Assembly (NCBI GenBank): GCA_030831375.1
Contig: JAURLF010000027.1
Coordinates: 1 to 19,164, forward strand
DNA length: 19,164 nt
Source: Gaiellales bacterium
GTDB taxonomy: Bacteria > Actinomycetota > Thermoleophilia > Gaiellales > F1-60-MAGs149
Direction: 5' to 3'
Each line of letters opens with the position of its first letter. Position 1 is the stretch's first letter. Both the position numbers and the translations under genes were made by a program. Positions 13,789 through 19,164 of this stretch are shown here, piece after piece. The notes under the pieces are model-generated. The model was not told where the DNA came from. It did no database searches and was given only the letters and a program-made list of their open reading frames with translations.

Positions 13789-14784
13789 ATGGCCGACCCG
13801 GCGCAGATGTTCAGCGGGCTCGGGGACGTCGCCGTCCCGGAGCCGGAGGCCGCGCCCGCCGGGGAGGGCGGCGGCTTCTTCCGCCGCCTCGTCGACGGAC
13901 TGTCGAAGTCGTCACGCGCCCTGACGGGGCAGATCCAGCAGATCGCCTTCGACCCGGACGACAGCGAGGCGTGGGAGCGCCTCGAGGAGGCGCTGCTCCT
14001 CGCCGACTGCGGCGTGCCCGCCACGGTCGAGATCATCGGCCGGCTCGAGGCGCGCGCCGCCAGCGGCGCGCTCGCGCCCGGCGCGGACCTCGCGCCCGCG
14101 CTCGCGGAGGAGGTCGCGGACATGCTGGCGGGCGCCGAGGCCCGCATCGACGTGTCTGCGCGACCGACGGTGATCCTGATGGTCGGCGTCAACGGCACCG
14201 GCAAGACGACGACGGTGGGCAAGCTCGCCGAGCACCTGCGCCGCGCCGGCCTCGGTGTGGTGGTTGCCGCCGCGGACACGTTTCGCGCCGCCGCCGACGA
14301 GCAGCTCGAGGCGTGGGCGCAGCGCGCGGACGCCGATTTCGTCGGCTCCGCGCACGGACAGGACCCTGCGGCCGTGGCGTACGACGGCATCGAGGCCGCC
14401 GTGGCGCGCGGCCGCGACGTGGTCCTCGTCGACACGGCCGGCCGCCTGCAGACGCAGGTCGGCCTGATGGACGAGCTGGCGAAGATCCGCCGTGTGATCG
14501 CGGGCCGACTCGACGGCGCGCCGCACGAGACGCTGCTGGTCGTCGACGCCACCACCGGGCAGAACGGCCTCGTGCAGGCCCGCCAGTTCTCAGAGGCGAC
14601 GCCCCTGACCGGGATCGTCCTGACCAAGCTCGACGGCACCGCCAAGGGCGGCATCGCGCTCGCGATCGCCCGCGAGCTCGGCGTGCCGATCAAGCTGATC
14701 GGCGTCGGCGAGACGCTCGACGATCTGCGGCCGTTCGACGCGGACTCGTTCGCGCGCGCCCTGCTCGGCCTCGGCGAGGGCTAG
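13789..14784 (+). CDS. ftsY: Signal recognition particle receptor FtsY, 331 aa
   Basis: FtsY is the SRP receptor GTPase that docks ribosome-nascent-chain complexes at the membrane together with Ffh. After a short N-terminal extension come the N-domain helices and the G domain: G1 GVNGTGKTTT (from G133), DTFRAAADEQLEAW, DTAGR (215-219) and TKLDGTAKGG (from T279), ending in GVGETLDDLRPFDADSFARALLG. The acidic A-domain is minimal, as in many actinobacteria, so membrane contact is probably through the FFRRLVDGL amphipathic helix at about 30-38. Its partner ffh lies 2.1 kb downstream. The rnc-smc-ftsY order is conserved in actinobacteria. Confidence 0.96.
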   Translation: MADPAQMFSGLGDVAVPEPEAAPAGEGGGFFRRLVDGLSKSSRALTGQIQQIAFDPDDSEAWERLEEALLLADCGVPATVEIIGRLEARAASGALAPGADLAPALAEEVADMLAGAEARIDVSARPTVILMVGVNGTGKTTTVGKLAEHLRRAGLGVVVAAADTFRAAADEQLEAWAQRADADFVGSAHGQDPAAVAYDGIEAAVARGRDVVLVDTAGRLQTQVGLMDELAKIRRVIAGRLDGAPHETLLVVDATTGQNGLVQARQFSEATPLTGIVLTKLDGTAKGGIALAIARELGVPIKLIGVGETLDDLRPFDADSFARALLGLGEG

Positions 14785-14821
14785 GTCGGCCCCTCCCGGG
14801 CGCCCTGCGAAGAGCCCACCG

Positions 14822-16165
14822 ATGGCGCCCCCCGTCCTCGTCTGGCTGCGCCGCGACCTGCGCCTCGACGATTCGCACGCGATCGGCGCGGCCCTCGCGC
14901 ACGGCGGCCCGCTGGCCTTCCTGTACGTGCTCGATCCCGCGATGAAGGCGCGTGGGGTGGGGCATGCGCAGCTCGGCTTCATCGTCGAGGGCCTCGGCGA
15001 CCTGCACGGCCGTCTGGCCGAGCGCGGCGGCGGGCTGATCGTGCGCCGCGGCGACAGCGTCGGGCATCTCGTCGAGGTCGCCCGCGAGCTCGGCGTCGAG
15101 CGCGTCTGCGCGAACCGCGACGAGGAGCCCATGGCGGGGATCGTCGAGCGCGCCGCCGAGGAGGCCCTGCGCGCGATCGGAGTCGAGCTGGTCGTCGTCG
15201 ACGACGAGGTCAACGTGCCACACGAGCTCGTGCTGACGAAGGAGGGCCGTCCCTGCCGCACCTACTCGGCCTACGCGCGCTCCGTGCGGCGCGTCCTCGC
15301 CGAGCTGCCGGCGCCGCCCGTCGAGCACGACCTCGCCGGGCGCCTGCACGCCGTGCCGGCGCCGGAGATCCCGAGCGTCGAGACCCTGGTGGGGCGCGCC
15401 GTCCGCCATCGCGCGGACGTGCCGGGCGGCGAGACGCACGCGCTGCAGCGCCTGCGCGCGTGGCGTGACGAGGGCTTCCTCGCCCGCTACGCCGACGACC
15501 GCGACCTCGTCGCCGAGCCCGATGCGACGTCGCGGCTGTCGGCGTACCTGCGCCAGGGGATGCTGTCCCCGCGACGCGCGCTGCAGGTCGCCGACCGCGC
15601 GAGCGCGCCCAAGTGGGCGAGCGAGCTGCTCTGGCGCGACTGGTTTAAGTACGTCCTGCACCACCACCCGGACCTCGACACGCATTGCGTGGACGCGCGC
15701 TTCGACCGGATCGACTGGACGGGCACCGACGAGCACTTCGAGGCGTGGACGCGGGGCGAGACCGGCTACGGGATGGTCGACGCGGCGATGCGCCAGCTCG
15801 CGGAGACCGGCAACATCGCCAACCGCGCGCGGATGGTGGCGGCCTCCTTCCTCGTCAAGGACCTCCACGTCGACTGGCGCCGTGGTGAGCAGTGGTTCCG
15901 GCGGCACCTCGCCGACGGCGACCTCGCCTCGAACGCGGGTTCGTGGCAGTGGGTGTCGGGCACCGGGCTCGACGCCGCCCCGTACTTCCGGATCTTCAAC
16001 CCGGACCTGCAGGAGCGGAAGTTCGACCCGGCGGGCGCCTACGTCGCGCGCTGGGCACCCGACTCGCCGGGTCTCCTGCGCATCGTCGACCACGCGGTCG
16101 AGCGCGACGTCACCCTCGCCGCCTACAAGGCGGTCGCCGCCGAGCTCGAGGACCCGTACGCCTGA
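14822..16165 (+). CDS. phr: Class I CPD photolyase / cryptochrome family, 447 aa
   Basis: This flavoprotein repairs cyclobutane pyrimidine dimers using blue light. The N-terminal antenna domain starts LVWLRRDLRLDD. The FAD domain has TSRLSAYLRQG, ELLWRDWFKY (E268 and W271 matching E. coli E274 and W277) and NAGSWQW (N371 matching the flavin-contacting N378). The electron-transfer Trp triad is present as W299, W352 and W375. An oddity is that the normally conserved TGWMHNRxRM loop reads TGNIANRARM, so the lesion-contacting Trp (E. coli W338) is Asn331. The antenna cofactor cannot be told. It follows ftsY by 37 bases and may be read through from it; its stop sits in an inverted repeat shared with the convergent gene. 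Placement between ftsY and ffh is unusual for a light-repair gene. Confidence 0.92.
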   Translation: MAPPVLVWLRRDLRLDDSHAIGAALAHGGPLAFLYVLDPAMKARGVGHAQLGFIVEGLGDLHGRLAERGGGLIVRRGDSVGHLVEVARELGVERVCANRDEEPMAGIVERAAEEALRAIGVELVVVDDEVNVPHELVLTKEGRPCRTYSAYARSVRRVLAELPAPPVEHDLAGRLHAVPAPEIPSVETLVGRAVRHRADVPGGETHALQRLRAWRDEGFLARYADDRDLVAEPDATSRLSAYLRQGMLSPRRALQVADRASAPKWASELLWRDWFKYVLHHHPDLDTHCVDARFDRIDWTGTDEHFEAWTRGETGYGMVDAAMRQLAETGNIANRARMVAASFLVKDLHVDWRRGEQWFRRHLADGDLASNAGSWQWVSGTGLDAAPYFRIFNPDLQERKFDPAGAYVARWAPDSPGLLRIVDHAVERDVTLAAYKAVAAELEDPYA

Positions 16166-16175
16166 GGCTCAGGCG
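16159..16175. terminator. Inverted repeat spanning two convergent stop codons (putative bidirectional terminator)
   Basis: CGCCTGAG (16159-16166) and CTCAGGCG (16168-16175) are perfect 8-base arms around one G. Both stop codons (TGA 16163-16165 on plus; TCA 16169-16171 read as TGA on minus) lie inside the arms, and only three bases separate the genes. No T-run is present. The core CTGAG…CTCAG is shared with the junction at 2064-2079. Confidence 0.45.
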
Positions 16176-16816
16176 GCGCGGTCGCCGAAGCGCTCGGGGT
16201 AGAGGCGCACGCACAGCTCCTTCGCCTTGCCGTGCTCGGCCTCCACGAGGCGCTTGCCGAAGAGCGCACGCAGGTTGCGGTCGAAGGCGCCGATGAAGCG
16301 GCCCGAGGCGCTCGACTGCGTCTCCAGCTCGAGGCGGATCTGCGGCGGGCCGAGCGGGAAGCGCAGGCGGTCCCAGCACAGCTCGACGCGGTGCAGGCCC
16401 TGCACGTACTCATGGCTCGAGCGGCGGTTCTCGAGCTCGCCGATCACCGCCAGCTCGGGCAGCGCGCCGAGCACGCCCCGGACCTTCTTGTGCAGCTTCG
16501 CCGCGTGCAGCATCTCCGCCATCTCGGCGCCGTCGGCGGGGATGTGGTCGACGGGGAACTCGATCTCCTCGCGTTCGCGGGCGTGGTCCTCGCGGCGGAC
16601 CGACGGCCCCTTCCAGGTGAAGAACGGCGTCGGCGTGTTCGACTGGCGGCGGATCCTGAGCGAGCAGCCCGCCATGCGCAGCGCCAGCGACGGCGTGTCG
16701 AAGAACGTGTCGCGGATGTCGAAGATCGCGCTCGTGGCGAGAACGAATGAGGCGAGCTCCGCGGGGACGACCAGCGGCTCGTCGCCCGTGTAGAGGTACT
16801 GGAGCTCGATTTCCAT
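16169..16816 (-). CDS. CYTH domain (triphosphate tunnel) protein, 215 aa
   Basis: CYTH enzymes bind triphosphate-containing substrates in a beta-barrel tunnel; members include class IV adenylate cyclases, thiamine triphosphatases and inorganic triphosphatases. The N-terminal ExExK motif appears as MEIELQ (Lys replaced by Gln6). Further tunnel residues are in DTFFDTPSLALRMAGCSLRIRR (Arg pair at 54-57), TWKGP (K69), EREEIEF, VIGELENRR, VELCWDRLRF and LELETQS. The Gln in place of Lys may affect catalysis or substrate choice. The start ATG 16816 begins the motif itself; the longer open frame to 17911 is opposite ffh and is rejected. It is divergent from ffh across 87 bases and convergent with the photolyase. 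The substrate is not assigned. Confidence 0.82.
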   Translation of the reverse strand: MEIELQYLYTGDEPLVVPAELASFVLATSAIFDIRDTFFDTPSLALRMAGCSLRIRRQSNTPTPFFTWKGPSVRREDHAREREEIEFPVDHIPADGAEMAEMLHAAKLHKKVRGVLGALPELAVIGELENRRSSHEYVQGLHRVELCWDRLRFPLGPPQIRLELETQSSASGRFIGAFDRNLRALFGKRLVEAEHGKAKELCVRLYPERFGDRAA

Positions 16817-16826
16817 TCCGCGCCTG

Positions 16827-16832
16827 TATCTA
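16827..16832 (-). promoter_or_regulatory. Possible -10 region (TAGATA) of the CYTH gene
   Basis: An A/T-rich patch (CTTAGATACAGG on the minus strand) stands out in the GC-rich gap ten bases before the ATG. It lacks the final T of the consensus and its spacing is not the usual 6-7 bases, so this is weak. Confidence 0.22.
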
Positions 16833-16868
16833 AGCATTCGGAGCGGCGGCCGGTCGCGGCCGACGCCG

Positions 16869-16874
16869 TATGAT
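16869..16874 (+). promoter_or_regulatory. -10 element TATGAT of ffh with a hairpin at the predicted mRNA 5' end
   Basis: TATGAT is one of the best -10 matches in the window. Transcription would start near 16881, giving a leader of about 23 bases before ATG 16904. The first 15 bases of that leader are GCCGGC-AGG-GCCGGC (16881-16895), able to form a 6-bp hairpin. A second hairpin, CGGCCG-GTCG-CGGCCG (16847-16862), lies just upstream of the -10. No convincing Shine-Dalgarno is present. Confidence 0.45.
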
Positions 16875-16903
16875 CCGAGGGCCGGCAGGGCCGGCGCGAA
16901 CCC

Positions 16904-18247
16904 ATGCTGGACTCCCTTTCCGACCGCCTCTCCGACGCTCTCGGCGACCTCCGCTCGCGCGGGCGGCTGTCCGAGGAGGACGTCAACGCCGCGGTCCGTG
17001 AGATCCGCCTCGCCCTGTTGGAGGCGGACGTCAACTTCGACGTCGTCAAGTCGTTCACCGCCACCGTCAAGGAGCGCGCGCTCGGGGCCGAGGTCTCGGA
17101 GAGCCTGACCCCGGGCCAGGAGGTCGTCAAGATCGTCCACGAGGAGCTGACCAGCCTGATGGGCGGAGGCTCCTCCAAGCTCGAGCTGAAGGGCCAGCCG
17201 GCCGTCATCCTGGTCTGCGGCCTGCAGGGCTCCGGCAAGACGACCACCTGCGGCAAGCTCGCGCGGCTGATCGCGCAGCAGGGCAAGCGGCCCGCGCTGG
17301 TGGCCTGCGACGTCTACCGGCCCGCGGCCATCCAGCAGCTCGTGACGGTCGGCGGCCAGGCGGACGTGCCCGTCTACGAGCGCGGCGCGGACGCCGACCC
17401 GGTCGAGATCGCGGCGTGGGGGATCGAGCAGGCCAAGCAGGAGGGCCGTGACGTCGTCATCGTCGACACCGCGGGCCGCCTCACCGTCGACACCGAGCTG
17501 ATGGGCGAGCTCGTGCGCATTCGCGACGCCGTGCGCCCGTCCGACACGCTGCTCGTGCTCGACGCGATGACGGGCCAGGCCGCCGTCAACACCGCCCAGG
17601 CCTTCCAGGAGGCGATCGACTTCGACGGCCTGATCATGACCAAGCTCGACGGCGACGCCCGCGGCGGCGCCGCCTTGTCGGTGCGCGCGATCACGGGCGT
17701 GCCGATCAAGGTCATCACGACCGGCGAGAAGCTCGACCAGGTCGAGGAGTTCCACCCGGACCGGCTGGCCTCCCGCATCCTCGGGATGGGCGACGTCCTG
17801 AGCCTGATCGAGAGGGCCGAGCAGCTCGTCGACAAGGAGAAGGCGGAGGAGCTCGAGCGCAAGATCCGCAAGTCGGAGTTCGGCCTCGACGACATGCTCG
17901 AGCAGCTGCACTCGATCCGGAAGATGGGCTCGCTCAGCTCGGTGCTCGGGATGCTGCCGGGCGTCGGCAAGCAGCTCAAGAACGCGAACGTCGACGACGC
18001 GCAGCTCGACCGGGTGGAGGCGATCATCCTCTCCATGACACCCGCGGAGCGCCGCGATCCCCGCATCATCAACGGGTCACGGCGGGCGCGCATTGCGGCC
18101 GGCTCGGGGCGCACCGTGACCGAGGTCAACGCCCTGATCAAGCAGCACCAGCAGATGAAGAAGATGATGAAGAGCTTCGCGGGCGGCAAGGGCCGCATGC
18201 CGAAGCTGCCGCCGGGCATGGAATTGCCGCCCGAGTTGAAGGGGTAG
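16904..18247 (+). CDS. ffh: Signal recognition particle protein Ffh, 447 aa
   Basis: Ffh binds signal sequences emerging from ribosomes and the SRP RNA, then docks with FtsY. Order of domains: N-domain helices (MLDSLSDRLSDALGDL and after), G domain with G1 GLQGSGKTTT (from G106), DVYRPAAIQQL, DTAGR (188-192) and TKLDGDARGG, then the methionine-rich M domain from about 315 with RKMGSLSSVLGMLPG and the RNA-binding MTPAERRDPRIINGSRRARIAAGSG. It ends in a Met/Lys/Gly/Pro tail. The length is normal for an actinobacterial Ffh. It starts the ffh-rpsP-khpA-rimM cluster. The SRP RNA gene is not in the window. Confidence 0.97.
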   Translation: MLDSLSDRLSDALGDLRSRGRLSEEDVNAAVREIRLALLEADVNFDVVKSFTATVKERALGAEVSESLTPGQEVVKIVHEELTSLMGGGSSKLELKGQPAVILVCGLQGSGKTTTCGKLARLIAQQGKRPALVACDVYRPAAIQQLVTVGGQADVPVYERGADADPVEIAAWGIEQAKQEGRDVVIVDTAGRLTVDTELMGELVRIRDAVRPSDTLLVLDAMTGQAAVNTAQAFQEAIDFDGLIMTKLDGDARGGAALSVRAITGVPIKVITTGEKLDQVEEFHPDRLASRILGMGDVLSLIERAEQLVDKEKAEELERKIRKSEFGLDDMLEQLHSIRKMGSLSSVLGMLPGVGKQLKNANVDDAQLDRVEAIILSMTPAERRDPRIINGSRRARIAAGSGRTVTEVNALIKQHQQMKKMMKSFAGGKGRMPKLPPGMELPPELKG

Positions 18248-18249
18248 GG

Positions 18250-18255
18250 TAGGAT
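18250..18255 (+). promoter_or_regulatory. -10 element TAGGAT before rpsP (leaderless)
   Basis: TAGGAT lies three bases after the ffh stop (TAG 18245-18247) and is followed by CCCGCC (6 bases) and GTG 18262. There is no Shine-Dalgarno. The spacing matches the other leaderless candidates and would allow rpsP-khpA-rimM to be transcribed apart from ffh. Confidence 0.48.
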
Positions 18256-18261
18256 CCCGCC

Positions 18262-18501
18262 GTGGTCAAGATCCGCCTCGCACGCTTCGGCTCGAAGAAG
18301 AACCCGATCTACCGCATCGTCGTCGCCGACGAGCAGACGCCGCGCAACGGCCGCGCGCTGGAGTCGATCGGGCGCTACAACCCGCAGGTCGAGCCCTCCC
18401 TGATCGAGATCGACGAGGCTCGCGCCCGCCACTGGCTGAGCGTCGGCGCCCAGCCGTCGCAGCCCGTCCGGCGCCTCCTGCAGAAGCAGGGCATCGTCTA
18501 G
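18262..18501 (+). CDS. rpsP: 30S ribosomal protein bS16, 79 aa
   Basis: The sequence begins MVKIRLARFGSKKNPIYRIVVAD and contains the family's RNGRALESIGRYNP. It is needed for 30S assembly. GTG 18262 is the conserved N-terminus. It ends without the long C-terminal tail found in some actinobacterial bS16 proteins. It is followed three bases later by khpA, the usual rpsP-khpA-rimM order. Confidence 0.97.
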   Translation: MVKIRLARFGSKKNPIYRIVVADEQTPRNGRALESIGRYNPQVEPSLIEIDEARARHWLSVGAQPSQPVRRLLQKQGIV

Positions 18502-18504
18502 CCG

Positions 18505-18777
18505 ATGGGGGCCGCATCGCCCCCGAAGGACGTCCGGGAGCTCTGCGAGTACCTCGTCCTCGGTCTGGTCGACGAGCCCGAGCAGGTCAACGTCACCGTC
18601 GAGATGACCGACGACGCGATCGTGTTGCGCGTGATCGTGGCGCCCGAGGACCGCGGCAAGGTGATCGGCAAGGGCGGCCGCGTCGTGCGCGCGATCCGCA
18701 GCGTGGTGCGCGCGGGCGCCGTCAAGAGCGGCCGCCGCGTGCTCGTCGAGGTCGACGAGACCCCCGCCGCGGCATGA
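18505..18777 (+). CDS. khpA: KH-domain RNA-binding protein KhpA (YlqC), 90 aa
   Basis: This is a single type II KH domain with the GxxG loop in RGKVIGKGGRVVRAIRSVV (GKGG from about residue 55). KhpA/KhpB complexes bind RNA and affect cell size and division in Gram-positives. It has a short N-terminal extension and an Ala-rich end. Position between rpsP and rimM is diagnostic. Its stop overlaps the rimM ATG by four bases (ATGA). Confidence 0.93.
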   Translation: MGAASPPKDVRELCEYLVLGLVDEPEQVNVTVEMTDDAIVLRVIVAPEDRGKVIGKGGRVVRAIRSVVRAGAVKSGRRVLVEVDETPAAA

Positions 18778-19164
18778 CCCGGGCGCACCCGTGGCGGCCC
18801 GAGCGGGTGCGGGTGGGCACGGTCGGCCGGGCGCACGGCCTCGACGGTTCGTTCCGGGTCGCCGACCCGTGCGGCTGGTGGCCGTTCGCGCCGGGCTCGG
18901 CGGTCCTCGTCGACGGCGAGTCGCGTGCGGTGGCGGCCGCCAAGGGCGACGCGCTCGCGCCCGTGATCGCGCTCGAGGGGGCGCGTGACCGCACGGCCGC
19001 CGAGGCGCTGCGCGGCCGCGCGCTCGAGCTGGCCGGCGCGGACGTGCCCGAGCCCGAGCCGGGCGCGTGGTACCGCTTCGACCTCGTCGGCTGCACCGTG
19101 GCCTGGCCCGACGGGCGCGAGCTCGGTCTCGTGGAGGCCGTCGAGGACGGCGTCGCGCACGACC
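18774..19164 (+). CDS. rimM: 16S rRNA processing protein RimM, 3' truncated by window edge
   Basis: The frame is open from ATG 18774 to the right edge, giving 130 codons. The N-terminal domain starts WRPERVRVGTVGRAHGLDGS, the RimM signature VG…HGL.G. RTAAEALRGRALEL matches the family's helix before the PRC barrel, and WYRFDLVGCTV with a following G-L-V-E-x-V-E-D segment is the beginning of that barrel. RimM binds uS19 and matures the 30S head. The remaining C-terminal part, expected to include the rest of the PRC barrel, is outside the window. Confidence 0.93.
   Translation, partial: MTRAHPWRPERVRVGTVGRAHGLDGSFRVADPCGWWPFAPGSAVLVDGESRAVAAAKGDALAPVIALEGARDRTAAEALRGRALELAGADVPEPEPGAWYRFDLVGCTVAWPDGRELGLVEAVEDGVAHD

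Noticed and set aside
14785..14821. Possible terminator or leaderless promoter between ftsY and the photolyase
   Set aside because: CCCGGGCGCCC symmetry is short and has no usable loop, and no TANNNT lies at the 6-7-base spacing; left as unassigned spacer.
14690..16093. Minus-strand open frame opposite the photolyase
   Set aside because: The photolyase frame has complete family motifs across the same span; the antisense product is low-complexity Arg/Ala/Val sequence.
16817..17911. N-terminal extension of the CYTH gene into a longer minus-strand frame
   Set aside because: It lies opposite ffh, and the ExEx motif expected at the extreme N-terminus of CYTH proteins starts exactly at ATG 16816.

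Overview
The window is a very G+C-rich, gene-dense chromosomal segment from an actinobacterium. The order recG–rsmD–coaD–sepIVA-like–DUF177–rpmF–plsX–acpP–rnc–smc–ftsY, followed by ffh–rpsP–khpA–rimM, is a core actinobacterial arrangement. A deep branch such as Thermoleophilia/Solirubrobacterales fits best (no fpg between rnc and smc, very short RNase III N-terminus, PF13769-type gene beside a homocysteine methyltransferase), but the genus is an inference. I see no mobile elements, tRNA/rRNA genes, CRISPR arrays or prophage. No gene-free stretch exceeds 300 bases. The longest, 650-870, holds a terminator-like hairpin, a 30-codon membrane micro-ORF and two divergent promoters.

Layout. (1) 2-649: 3' part of a DegV/FakB-type fatty-acid-binding protein. 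(2) 730-822 (minus): 30-aa membrane micro-protein. (3) 871-2069: a PF13769-like small protein translationally coupled to a homocysteine S-methyltransferase. (4) 3695 down to 2074 (minus): a three-gene unit of an RNase H-fold DUF429-like protein, a 47-aa acidic Pro-rich protein and a CxCGxH protein of unknown function. (5) 3748-16165: a long plus-strand run from recG to a photolyase, covering DNA repair, ribosome maturation, CoA, phospholipid and ACP supply, RNase III, chromosome condensation and the SRP receptor. (6) 16816-16169 (minus): a CYTH phosphatase/cyclase-fold protein. (7) 16904 to the end: ffh, rpsP, khpA and the start of rimM.

How the genes work together. DegV/FakB (exogenous fatty acid binding), CoaD, PlsX and AcpP all feed membrane lipid synthesis. 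RsmD, bL32, bS16, RimM, KhpA and RNase III concern ribosome or RNA maturation. Ffh and FtsY form the protein-targeting GTPase pair. SMC and SepIVA belong to chromosome organisation and growth/division. Many neighbours overlap by 1-8 bases, which indicates translational coupling.

The most interesting signals are not an exotic gene cassette. They are: (a) a recurring leaderless promoter layout, with a -10-like hexamer 6-7 bases before the start codon, at seven genes, twice using the upstream gene's TAG stop as the first half of the hexamer; (b) two micro-genes supported by those promoters; (c) an RNase III gene whose only sensible start is CTG, inside acpP; (d) a 37-residue Asp/Glu-rich insert in the SMC head; and (e) two convergent junctions where both stop codons lie inside one perfect inverted repeat with a shared CTGAG…CTCAG core.
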